27,881 bases of DNA from Bacteroidota bacterium. Lineage in GTDB: Bacteria > Bacteroidota > Bacteroidia > CAILMK01. This document shows positions 15,599-22,533 of the stretch, in pieces. A program made the translations under genes and the position numbers. The stretch spans positions 1 through 27,881 of the forward strand of contig JABDEJ010000022.1 of the NCBI GenBank assembly GCA_013287095.1. Reading direction: 5' to 3'. Positions within the stretch are counted from its first letter, which is position 1; each line of letters begins with the position of its first letter. The notes under the pieces are model-generated. The model saw only the letters and a program-made list of their open reading frames with translations. It was not told the origin of the DNA and did no database searches.

Positions 15599-16561
15599 AT
15601 GAAGCATTTAAAGGTTCTTTTTTTTGTTGGATTAGTTTCGGTTTGGCAAACTTCAAACTGTCAATCCCTGATTTTACCTGACCCGATTTTCACCCAAACC
15701 ATGACCTCGCCCATGTATTTCAATCCGGCATACGCAGGTATGCAGGAAAATCTGAGGGCTTCTTTCCAGATCAGGGCTCAATTGCTGGCTGGAACTGCAA
15801 ATCTGACCACTGATGCATCTATTGACATCGGTTTACCTAAAATTAACAGTGGCATAGGGCTGATGCTTATGAGCGACCAAGGGGACAATGCGTCATTGGT
15901 TACCAATACGATAAGTGCCTTTTATGCCTACGAAATGAAATTAAATCAAAGCGCCCATTTAAGATTGGGAATAGATGCCTCACTTTTTCAAAGGCTCTAT
16001 ATTTATGAGAATTCTACATTTGATACCAGCGCTTCGTCTTCGCAACAATTTACCCCGCAAAATTATGCCACCCTGGCAATTCCTAATTTTGGTGCAGGCG
16101 GGCTTTATTATGACAACAAGTATTATTTTGGACTATCTGTTTTTAACTTATTTACACCCAATGTTTCATTCGATAATGATCCCAATGGGTTATTGTCAAG
16201 AAGATTTGTTTTGCAGGCTGGTGAGTTTGTTAATTATGGCAATCTGGTTATCAATCCATATATTCAGGTGATTAACCAGGGCTCCGTGGATCAGATATTA
16301 CCGGGCTGCAATGTCTCTGGCGGAAATTTTACCTTTGGTCTTTCTTTTAGGCAATCCATTCCTGTATTTGACGCTTTGAATTTCCTGCTTGGTTTCGGCA
16401 AAGGCAAAATTAAAATCTGTTATTCTTATGATCTGGCGTTATCAAGTAGTAATCCGGGTGCTCTTTCAGGCACTCACGAACTTTCAGCTGTAGTTCAGTT
16501 GAGTGGCCCTCATGATGTTAACGATAAGAAAATGATAGGTTTTTTCAGAGGGGCTTATTAG
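15599..16561 (+). CDS. PorP/SprF-family type IX secretion membrane protein (copy 2)
   Basis: Tandem paralogue of the preceding gene, 320 residues, with a signal peptide and the matching blocks DPIFTQTMTSPMYFNPAYAG, LNFLLGFGKGKIKICYSYDLALS and GTHELSAVVQL. The two proteins align over their whole length but differ clearly in the middle, so the duplication is not recent. It lies 9 bases after copy 1 and shares its transcript. It converges with pyrB across a 26-base purine-rich gap. Confidence 0.88.
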   Translation: MKHLKVLFFVGLVSVWQTSNCQSLILPDPIFTQTMTSPMYFNPAYAGMQENLRASFQIRAQLLAGTANLTTDASIDIGLPKINSGIGLMLMSDQGDNASLVTNTISAFYAYEMKLNQSAHLRLGIDASLFQRLYIYENSTFDTSASSSQQFTPQNYATLAIPNFGAGGLYYDNKYYFGLSVFNLFTPNVSFDNDPNGLLSRRFVLQAGEFVNYGNLVINPYIQVINQGSVDQILPGCNVSGGNFTFGLSFRQSIPVFDALNFLLGFGKGKIKICYSYDLALSSSNPGALSGTHELSAVVQLSGPHDVNDKKMIGFFRGAY

Positions 16562-16587
16562 AGCAGAAGGAGAAAGAGAAAAAAACG

Positions 16588-17517
16588 CTACTGCCTTCCT
16601 GCCAACAAATACAACACTGCCATCCTGATGGCGACACCATTCTCAACCTGGTCAAGTATGATAGAATGTTTAGAATCTGCTACATCACTGTTGATTTCCA
16701 CACCTCGATTAATGGGACCCGGATGCATGATGGTGATTTGTTTATTGGCTTTTTGGAGACGCTCTTTATTGATGCCAAATGCCAATGCATACTCCCTTAA
16801 AGATGGGAAATAACCTGCCTCCTGGCGTTCCAGTTGAATTCGCAATACATTTGCCACATCGCACCAGGCAAGTGCCTTTTCAACAGAGTGTTCTACAATG
16901 ACACCCAGGCTTTCTATATGTTTGGGTATTAGAGTCGCAGGGCCACAAACCATGACTTTTGCACCGAGTTTTTTAAGGAGGAAAATATTAGAAAGAGCTA
17001 CGCGGCTGTGCATGATGTCACCGATAATAGCAATTTTCATGTCAGAAACATCCCTTTTCGTGCGATCCATCATAGAAAATGCATCGAGAAGTGCCTGGGT
17101 GGGATGTTCATGTGTACCGTCTCCGGCATTTATGATCTGGGCATTTACATTTTGAGCCAGGAAATAAGCTGATCCGGGATAAGGATGCCGCATCACGATC
17201 ATTTCCACCTTCATGGCTATGAGGTTGTTGATGGTATCCAGAAGGGTTTCCCCTTTACTCACAGATGAAGAGGAGCTGCTGAAATTGACAATGTCAGCCG
17301 ACAATCGTTTCTCAGCAAGTTCGAACGACAACCTGGTCCTGGTTGAGTTTTCAAAAAAGGCGTTGGCAATAGTCAGATCCCTGAGGGAAGGAACCCTTTT
17401 CATGGGCTGATTGATCTGCTCTTTGAACCTGACAGCTGTAGAAAGGATCAAACGGATATCATCAACCGTTAAGTCTTTAATCCCAATCAGATGCCTCACA
17501 CTTAGTCCTTCGCTCAT
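16588..17517 (-). CDS. pyrB: Aspartate carbamoyltransferase catalytic subunit
   Basis: Joins carbamoyl phosphate and aspartate in pyrimidine synthesis. The carbamoyl-phosphate loop FENSTRTRLSFE has STRTR at 58-62; the SSSSSVSKGET loop is at 80-91, HPTQALLDA at 138-146 and HPGPINRGVEI near the C-terminus. Length 309 is normal. No regulatory subunit gene pyrI is adjacent. It is the second gene of a pyrR-pyrB operon, 43 bases after pyrR, with a heptad-repeat array filling that gap. Confidence 0.96.
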   Translation of the reverse strand: MSEGLSVRHLIGIKDLTVDDIRLILSTAVRFKEQINQPMKRVPSLRDLTIANAFFENSTRTRLSFELAEKRLSADIVNFSSSSSSVSKGETLLDTINNLIAMKVEMIVMRHPYPGSAYFLAQNVNAQIINAGDGTHEHPTQALLDAFSMMDRTKRDVSDMKIAIIGDIMHSRVALSNIFLLKKLGAKVMVCGPATLIPKHIESLGVIVEHSVEKALAWCDVANVLRIQLERQEAGYFPSLREYALAFGINKERLQKANKQITIMHPGPINRGVEINSDVADSKHSIILDQVENGVAIRMAVLYLLAGRQ

Positions 17518-17519
17518 TT

Positions 17520-17568
17520 ATTCAGTTATCAATTACTTCTTACTTCTTACCAATTACTTCTTACTCTT
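17520..17568 (-). repeat. Heptad-phased array between pyrR and pyrB
   Basis: Seven units in exact 7-base register on the minus strand, starting inside the last codons of pyrR. The main word is AGAAGTA (three copies), alternating with ATTGGTA and ATTGATA. It runs up to 2 bases before the pyrB start codon. Confidence 0.75.
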
Positions 17569-18106
17569 CAGACATCAACAATACACTATCATCTTCGCCG
17601 GCTGCTTTCCAGTTTACTTTTACCTTTTGCGATGCCCTGGTATCTACCAGCAAACCAACATAATTTGGTTCAATCGGCAATTGACGGCTATAAATCCTGT
17701 CTACCAATACCAGCAATTCTACACTTGCAGGCCTTCCGAAATCAAGAAGGGCATCAAGCCCGGCTCGTATCGTACGCCCGGTATATAGCACATCGTCCAC
17801 AAAAATGATGTTTTTGTTTTCGACAATTAAATCCATTTTTTGGGATGAGGGCAGCAAAGGCCCTTTATGTGTCCTGAAATCATCCCTGTGAAAGGTGGTA
17901 TCCAGTTCGCCGTATTTTACCTTAGTAGGAGAGAGGATGGAATCGAGCCGCTGCTGAATTGCCTGTGCAAGGTATATGCCCCTGGGCTGCAGGCCAATAA
18001 TGGCTGAATTAGTGAACTTGCCGTGATTTTCTATTAATTGGTAGCACAGCCTGTCTAAGGTGATACTGAATTTTTTGCCTGATAAGATAGTAGTGTGTTC
18101 CGGCAT
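17561..18106 (-). CDS. pyrR: PyrR-like pyrimidine regulator / uracil phosphoribosyltransferase
   Basis: Type I phosphoribosyltransferase of 181 residues with the PRPP loop IIFVDDVLYTGRTIRAGLDAL (about 100-120) and the PyrR-like opening GLQPRGIYLA. PyrR proteins bind pyr mRNA with UMP to control transcription and can make UMP from uracil and PRPP. No obvious PyrR-type attenuator is visible in the ~26-base leader, so here the enzymatic role or another mode of control may dominate. First gene of the pyrR-pyrB operon. The last residues MSEE and the stop are part of the following repeat array. Confidence 0.92.
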   Translation of the reverse strand: MPEHTTILSGKKFSITLDRLCYQLIENHGKFTNSAIIGLQPRGIYLAQAIQQRLDSILSPTKVKYGELDTTFHRDDFRTHKGPLLPSSQKMDLIVENKNIIFVDDVLYTGRTIRAGLDALLDFGRPASVELLVLVDRIYSRQLPIEPNYVGLLVDTRASQKVKVNWKAAGEDDSVLLMSEE

Positions 18107-18138
18107 CGGTGCCTTAATTGTTTATAAGTAAGGCGCTG

Positions 18139-18146
18139 CAAATTTA
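18139..18146 (-). promoter_or_regulatory. -7 box for pyrR-pyrB
   Basis: TAAATTTG on the minus strand, exact match, overlapping the stop codon of the upstream EVE gene. The leader before the pyrR ATG would be about 26 bases. Confidence 0.6.
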
Positions 18147-18554
18147 CGCTTTTTGTGATAGCTGCAAAATGATATTATAGGCATCCTCCGGAAGGGGCGA
18201 CACGCTAAGCCTGCTTAATCGAACCAAAGCAATGTCTTTGAGCCTGTCATCAGCTTTGATTTTTGCCAATGAAACAGGGTTTTTGAGCGCATTTTTAGGT
18301 TTCAGGTCCACAACAACCCAGGCTGGGTCATCCGTAGTAGGGTCTGGATAAAATTCTTTGGTTACCTCGGCAATGCCCACCACTTCCTTGTGCCCGCCAC
18401 TATGATAAATGAAAACCTGGTCGCCTTTTTTCATATCACGCATGTTGTTTCGGGCGGTATAATTGCGTACACCATCCCAGGTCGCTTTTTTGTCCCGGAT
18501 CATATCATCCCAGCTAAAAGTCTCGGGTTCGGTTTTCATGAGCCAGTAATTCAT
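18144..18554 (-). CDS. EVE-domain (PUA-like) protein
   Basis: 136 residues, a complete stand-alone EVE domain: MNYWLMKTEPETFSWDDM, then TWDGVRNYTARNNMRDMKKGDQVFIYHSG and VGIAEVTKEFYPDPT, ending VSPLPEDAYNIIL. The fold is related to PUA and YTH domains and is thought to bind modified bases in nucleic acids. It lies 24 bases downstream of a toxin-like gene on the same strand and probably shares its transcript. No separate promoter box found. Confidence 0.9.
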   Translation of the reverse strand: MNYWLMKTEPETFSWDDMIRDKKATWDGVRNYTARNNMRDMKKGDQVFIYHSGGHKEVVGIAEVTKEFYPDPTTDDPAWVVVDLKPKNALKNPVSLAKIKADDRLKDIALVRLSRLSVSPLPEDAYNIILQLSQKA

Positions 18555-18578
18555 AGATATTCATGTTTGGTTTACAGA

Positions 18579-18932
18579 TTAGTAATGAGCGATTAAATAC
18601 TTTTGGTTTATTTCAATGACTTGATTGTGCTTGAGCAAATCTAACATTTTTGAAATGTTTAACTCAAATAACTTCAATAGGTCAGAATTTGTAACATTTC
18701 CGGTGGAAACTATTACCAATTGCTTTGGTTCTTTTTTCACCAGGTAACTGGTAAGGAAGTCATTGTCTTTGGTAATCACTACCCTTGATTCCTGCATTGC
18801 AATTCTTGTAACTTCCTTATCTGTTGTTTTATTTTTTTCTGGCAAATCTAAGGTATGAATTGAATCCAGCCCAATGCTTTGCAGCAATTCAGAAAGAGAT
18901 TTGGGCAGTTGTGCGTCAACAATAAATTTCAA
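18579..18932 (-). CDS. DUF5615 PIN-like toxin component
   Basis: 117 residues. The start MKFIVDAQLPKSLSELLQ gives the first acidic residue of a PIN-like site (Asp6), TDKEV and ITKDNDFL (about 75-80) give further ones. This pattern and the adjacent DUF433 gene identify the DUF5615 family, predicted RNase toxins of the PIN-like (Mut7-C/VapC-related) fold. Its ATG overlaps the stop of the DUF433 gene by four bases, the usual antitoxin-then-toxin order. Activity untested. Confidence 0.85.
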   Translation of the reverse strand: MKFIVDAQLPKSLSELLQSIGLDSIHTLDLPEKNKTTDKEVTRIAMQESRVVITKDNDFLTSYLVKKEPKQLVIVSTGNVTNSDLLKLFELNISKMLDLLKHNQVIEINQKYLIAHY

Positions 18933-19165
18933 GATGCCGCTTTGTAGATGTTTTTTACTTCAGTTAATCTTGCTGCATAATCAAGGCATGCCAGAAAATC
19001 TTCGCGTACAAGGTCTGGATAATCCTTCAGCAAATCATTGATGGTCATTCCCGAAGCGAGAAGCTCAAGCATGTTCTGAACGGGATAGCGCAGACCTCTG
19101 ATTGTCGGTTTCCCGTGACAAATATTTACATCTATGGTAATACGTGACATCAAGTCTTGATTCAT
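18929..19165 (-). CDS. DUF433 antitoxin component
   Basis: 78-residue DUF433 protein with a helix-turn-helix-like fold: RITIDVNICHGKPTIRGLRYPVQNMLELLASGMTINDLLKDYPDLVREDF is the family core. It would bind and neutralise the DUF5615 partner and repress its own operon. A -7 box lies 17 bases upstream, so the leader is very short. An alternative start at Met6 (19150) is possible. Confidence 0.88.
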   Translation of the reverse strand: MNQDLMSRITIDVNICHGKPTIRGLRYPVQNMLELLASGMTINDLLKDYPDLVREDFLACLDYAARLTEVKNIYKAAS

Positions 19166-19181
19166 TTCCCTTAATTTTATT

Positions 19182-19189
19182 CAAAGTTA
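19182..19189 (-). promoter_or_regulatory. -7 box for the DUF433/DUF5615 operon
   Basis: TAACTTTG on the minus strand, exact TAnnTTTG match, 17 bases from the start codon. Confidence 0.6.
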
Positions 19190-19256
19190 TAAATAGTTTG
19201 TGAATTCTACTAGCCCCTTAATAGCCTCTTTATAGAATTTGAGCTTTACTTTAAAA

Positions 19257-20039
19257 CTATTGACAAGATATCTGATATTTGTCTTTGGCCCAGTTGCTGC
19301 CCAGTTCAGCAGCCCTTTTTAAATCCTGGCAAGCGCTTTCTCTCTGACCAATAGCGCCTCTTGCTATCGCTCTAACACTATAATGATAACTATTTGATGG
19401 GTTTAATTCGATCAATTTTGTCTCATCTTCTGTAGCACCATTGTAATCTTTTGTCATGAACCTTGCAAAACTTCGGTTTTCATAGGCGAAGGAGTCTTTT
19501 GGATTTAATTCTAATGCTTTAGAACTGCTTAAAATTGTTTCTTTATAATCTTTTAGATTCTTATCGTCATTACCAGGATCAATTTGCATGGCTGATTCAA
19601 TATCCGAAATGGCTTTTTCATAATACTTCAGGCAATAATTGGCATAACCCCTTCCAGCGTATGCCTTTGCACATTTTATATTTATATCAATGGCTTCGGT
19701 AAAGTCCTCGATTGCAATATTATAGTTTTGATTATGATTTTTTGCCAGGCCTCTATCCAGGTAGGCTTCTTCATTATTCGGGTCATTCAGTATCGCTTTA
19801 CTATAATCAGAAATTGCTCCTTTAAAATCTCCTATCGCATCCCTCGCAATTCCCCGATCAATATAAGCTTTGGGGTTAGATGAGTCCAATTCAATTGCTT
19901 TTGTAAAATCCTGTATAGCGCCTTTATAGTTGTTAACGTTCATCTTTGTTTCACCGTTTTGGCAAAGCTGCTCACTCGTTTGCCCATAACAATTAAGTGA
20001 CAGTACGAAACCAACCAGAAAACCAGCCAATAATTTCAT
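19257..20039 (-). CDS. Exported TPR-repeat protein
   Basis: 260 residues with a signal peptide (1-19, MKLLAGFLVGFVLSLNCYG) and about six tetratricopeptide repeats over the rest, each with the pattern NxxAYxxRGxAxxxxGDxxxAIxDxxKAIxLDP. TPR arrays are protein-binding scaffolds; the partner is not indicated. It begins 4 bases after the methyltransferase gene on the same strand, so the two are probably co-transcribed although no functional link is evident. A cysteine sits at -3 of the signal region, but no proper lipobox is seen. Confidence 0.85.
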   Translation of the reverse strand: MKLLAGFLVGFVLSLNCYGQTSEQLCQNGETKMNVNNYKGAIQDFTKAIELDSSNPKAYIDRGIARDAIGDFKGAISDYSKAILNDPNNEEAYLDRGLAKNHNQNYNIAIEDFTEAIDINIKCAKAYAGRGYANYCLKYYEKAISDIESAMQIDPGNDDKNLKDYKETILSSSKALELNPKDSFAYENRSFARFMTKDYNGATEDETKLIELNPSNSYHYSVRAIARGAIGQRESACQDLKRAAELGSNWAKDKYQISCQ

Positions 20040-20043
20040 ATCC

Positions 20044-20841
20044 TTATTTTTTCATTGTTTTAATAGAATACATCAATGGCAACTTATTGCCTTGAGATTT
20101 AAAATGCCATTGACCTCGTTTCCCTTGAACCATGTCCTGGAAAACATTGTAGGAGGAGTACGGGAATTCATTTAAACATTCTATATGCAAGCCACTATTG
20201 ATCAAAGCATTGACAATTTCGCTGATACTATGGTTCCAGCCATACTCAATGGCTACATTTTCATGGTAACGGTCGGCATAGCTGCCATGTACTTCTTCAC
20301 GGATGGGGCCGGTATTGAAATAACTGTACTTTATATCCCAGCTCTTATTATCATACATCCAGATCACTGGATGGAAATCAATCATATAGAACATGCCGCC
20401 CTTTTTTAAAAAATGAGATACAATTTCCGCCCAACGCGTTAGATCCGGAAGCCATCCTACCGTGCCATAAGACGTAAAAACAATATCAAACTTGCTGTTA
20501 AGCTGTTCTTTAAGGTCATAAATATTAGCACTGATAAACCTTGTATCCGTTTTCAGTTCTTTCGCAAGATCGCGGGCCAGGGTTATCGCATCATCTGAAA
20601 AATCTACTCCGATAGCTTTTGCACCCATTCTTGAAAAAGTAATCGTATCCATCCCAAAATGACATTGAAGATGTAAAATACTTTTGCCGCTTATATCCCC
20701 AATCTCCATTAGTTCTGTGGCATTCAATGATGTTTTTCCGGCTTTGAAGCCTTTAACATTATAGAATGTCGAGTTTTTATGGCTTTCTACACGTTCATCC
20801 CAGAGTTTGCGGTTGTATTCAAAATACTTGGTTTCGTTCAT
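20044..20841 (-). CDS. Class I SAM-dependent methyltransferase
   Basis: 265 residues. The SAM site reads SILHLQCHFGMDTITFSRMGAKAIGVDFS (about 54-82); the LHLQCHFG form of motif I is typical of a conserved family of uncharacterised methyltransferases. FDIVFTSYGTVGWLPDL and FLKKGGMFYMIDFHP are the later motifs. The N-terminus with NRKLWDERVESH fits the family, so the ATG at 20841 is likely correct even though the -7 box lies only 5 bases before it, implying a leaderless message. It heads a two-gene unit with the TPR protein. Confidence 0.87.
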   Translation of the reverse strand: MNETKYFEYNRKLWDERVESHKNSTFYNVKGFKAGKTSLNATELMEIGDISGKSILHLQCHFGMDTITFSRMGAKAIGVDFSDDAITLARDLAKELKTDTRFISANIYDLKEQLNSKFDIVFTSYGTVGWLPDLTRWAEIVSHFLKKGGMFYMIDFHPVIWMYDNKSWDIKYSYFNTGPIREEVHGSYADRYHENVAIEYGWNHSISEIVNALINSGLHIECLNEFPYSSYNVFQDMVQGKRGQWHFKSQGNKLPLMYSIKTMKK

Positions 20842-20845
20842 GATA

Positions 20846-20853
20846 CAAAATTA
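20846..20853 (-). promoter_or_regulatory. -7 box for the methyltransferase gene
   Basis: TAATTTTG on the minus strand. The last base is 5 bases from the start codon, so transcription would begin at or next to the ATG. Confidence 0.45.
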
Positions 20854-20913
20854 GGGAAAGCAGACAAGTGGATACGATATAAATTGGGGAAGTAACTTAT
20901 AAATACCAACTCC

Positions 20914-20921
20914 TATCTTTG
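20914..20921 (+). promoter_or_regulatory. -7 box for the DUF2779 gene
   Basis: TATCTTTG, exact match. The predicted leader (about 20927-20958) consists mostly of the left arm of a 24-bp inverted repeat. Confidence 0.6.
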
Positions 20922-20927
20922 AAACAA

Positions 20928-20951
20928 ATTGATCATTGATAATTGATCATT
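20928..20951 (-). repeat. Left arm of a 24-bp inverted repeat around the DUF2779 gene
   Basis: Perfect reverse complement of 22407-22430. On the minus strand it is three heptads of the ATGATCA/ATTATCA type. It lies in the predicted 5' leader of the DUF2779 gene, 7 bases before the ATG. Confidence 0.85.
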
Positions 20952-20958
20952 TCTCAAA

Positions 20959-22425
20959 ATGACTCCTCTTCTCAGCAAATCAACATTTATTCGAAGCCTG
21001 CAATGCCAGAAATCTTTGTATTTATATAAGAATTTCTATCATTTACGGGATGAAATAAGCCAGGAGCGTCAATATGTATTTGAGCGTGGACACGATGTAG
21101 GTCGATTAGCTCAACAACTATTTCCAGGCGGGATAGATGTAGGATGGGAATCTCCGAAGGAATATGATCTATCTGTAAAGCGTACAAAACAATGTATATC
21201 AGATGGAACTAAGGTTATTTACGAGGCTTCATTTGTATGGAACAATGTGCTTGTGGCAGCAGATATTCTTGTAAAAGAGAGGAGTGGATGGCATATTTAC
21301 GAGGTCAAAAGTTCTCTCGGAATTTCAGAAACTTACTTGCGTGACGCAGCGCTTCAGCTATATGTTGCCACCAAAAGTGGGCTTGAAATTAACGGTATGT
21401 CTATAATTCATCTTGATAAGAGTTATACTCGAAAAGAAGAGCTTGAACTTGATCAATTGTTTAAAATTGAAGACGTTACATCTAAGGCCGAAGAACGTAT
21501 GAATGAAATTGTTTTTGGTTTGATTGATGCCAGGACAACACTTTCGCAAAATTCCATACCAGATATAAAAATCGGCCCTCATTGTGAAAATCCTTATACA
21601 TGTGACTTTAAAGGTTATTGTGGATGGAATAAGATGCCGGTCAATTCTATTTTTCAATTAGATGATCTGGAAGAAGAACAGAAATGGGATCTGTTTCAGA
21701 ATAATATTCTTGACTTTCGGGATATCCCTCAAGACTTTCAACTGAATCCCCTTCAGAAGATTGTACTAAAAAGCAGGATATCAGGCGAAGTATTTATGAA
21801 TAAAGAAGCTATTAATGATCAAATAGCTAAGATAATAGAACCTGCTGTTTTTCTGGATATGCAGTTATTCAGGCCCGCAGTGCCATTGACATTGGGAGCC
21901 CATCCTTACTCGCAAATTCCATTTGGATACGCCTTAAAAAGTATTGATGAACCACATTCTAAAATATATATAGCCTATGCAGGTTTTGATTTTGAAGAGG
22001 ATCTTTTGAAGCAATTTCTTGCTGACACAAGTATTTATAAAACCTTTATTTGCTTTGATAAACAATGGCACCTAAATGCCTTAAAGAAAGCGGCAGAACG
22101 TCATCCTGAATATAAAGAAGTCATCGAAAAGCGTCTCGAATCCGTTATAGACCTCGCAGATATTTTCAAAAACAGATATTTTTATCATCCTAAAATGAAA
22201 GAAAACCTGCGGGATTTACCGGCACTGTTCGGATTTGAAATGGAGCCAAATAAAGACGATAAGATCAAAAGTGATTCGCTTGCCGGAACAGCATTCGAAC
22301 ACCTTTACAAAGACGGGGATCTGATGCATTCTATTGAAATAAAAGATATGCTAAAATCTTATATGCTAGGGAATTTAGAGGCGTTGGAAATGGTATATAA
22401 AGGAATAATGATCAATTATCAATGA
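20959..22425 (+). CDS. Cas4-like Fe-S PD-(D/E)xK nuclease with degenerate DUF2779 domain
   Basis: 488 residues in two parts. The N-terminal half is a PD-(D/E)xK nuclease: Asp102 in AADILVK, Glu115-x-Lys117 in IYEVKSS and a following QLYV. Cys16 (in LQCQKSLYLYK) plus Cys209, Cys215 and Cys221 are placed like the four [4Fe-4S] ligands of Cas4/AddB enzymes. The C-terminal half matches the DUF2779 block (VFLDMQLFRPAVP, HPYSQIPFGYAL, IDLADIFKNRYFYHP) that resembles a DEDD exonuclease, but expected acidic residues are changed (DFET-type to DMQL; late DT to NL). I infer a live nuclease with an inactive exonuclease half. Cellular role unknown; a part in DNA repair or defence is possible. The last codons lie in an inverted repeat. 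Confidence 0.82.
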   Translation: MTPLLSKSTFIRSLQCQKSLYLYKNFYHLRDEISQERQYVFERGHDVGRLAQQLFPGGIDVGWESPKEYDLSVKRTKQCISDGTKVIYEASFVWNNVLVAADILVKERSGWHIYEVKSSLGISETYLRDAALQLYVATKSGLEINGMSIIHLDKSYTRKEELELDQLFKIEDVTSKAEERMNEIVFGLIDARTTLSQNSIPDIKIGPHCENPYTCDFKGYCGWNKMPVNSIFQLDDLEEEQKWDLFQNNILDFRDIPQDFQLNPLQKIVLKSRISGEVFMNKEAINDQIAKIIEPAVFLDMQLFRPAVPLTLGAHPYSQIPFGYALKSIDEPHSKIYIAYAGFDFEEDLLKQFLADTSIYKTFICFDKQWHLNALKKAAERHPEYKEVIEKRLESVIDLADIFKNRYFYHPKMKENLRDLPALFGFEMEPNKDDKIKSDSLAGTAFEHLYKDGDLMHSIEIKDMLKSYMLGNLEALEMVYKGIMINYQ

Positions 22426-22430
22426 TCAAT
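22407..22430 (+). repeat. Right arm of the 24-bp inverted repeat around the DUF2779 gene
   Basis: Perfect reverse complement of 20928-20951. It covers the last codons (MINYQ) and the TGA stop of the gene, so the repeat is partly coding. Confidence 0.85.
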
Positions 22431-22533
22431 AAGGCTGACGCTCGTGAATTTTCAATATTGGTTATTGGCAACTGATCAGTGGTAACCGGTTATTTATGAT
22501 AGATCATTGAAGTTATTGATCATTGAATCATTC
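22408..22533. repeat. Heptad/octad repeat region between DUF2779 and lolE-like genes
   Basis: Plus strand: four heptads (ATGATCA type) at 22408-22435, then six more of the TATTGGT/CAGTGGT type at 22456-22497. Minus strand: an 8-base-period array of AATGATCA-like words from the stop of the permease gene (22533-22498). The two halves point toward each other. No hairpin with a T-run was found. Confidence 0.65.

Noticed and set aside
14633..16561. A recent gene duplication with possible recombination between the two PorP genes
   Set aside because: The paralogues are too diverged in DNA sequence for long identical tracts.
20959..22425. A cas4 gene of a CRISPR system
   Set aside because: The nuclease half resembles Cas4, but the protein is much longer, has a DUF2779 half and no CRISPR array or other cas gene is in the window.
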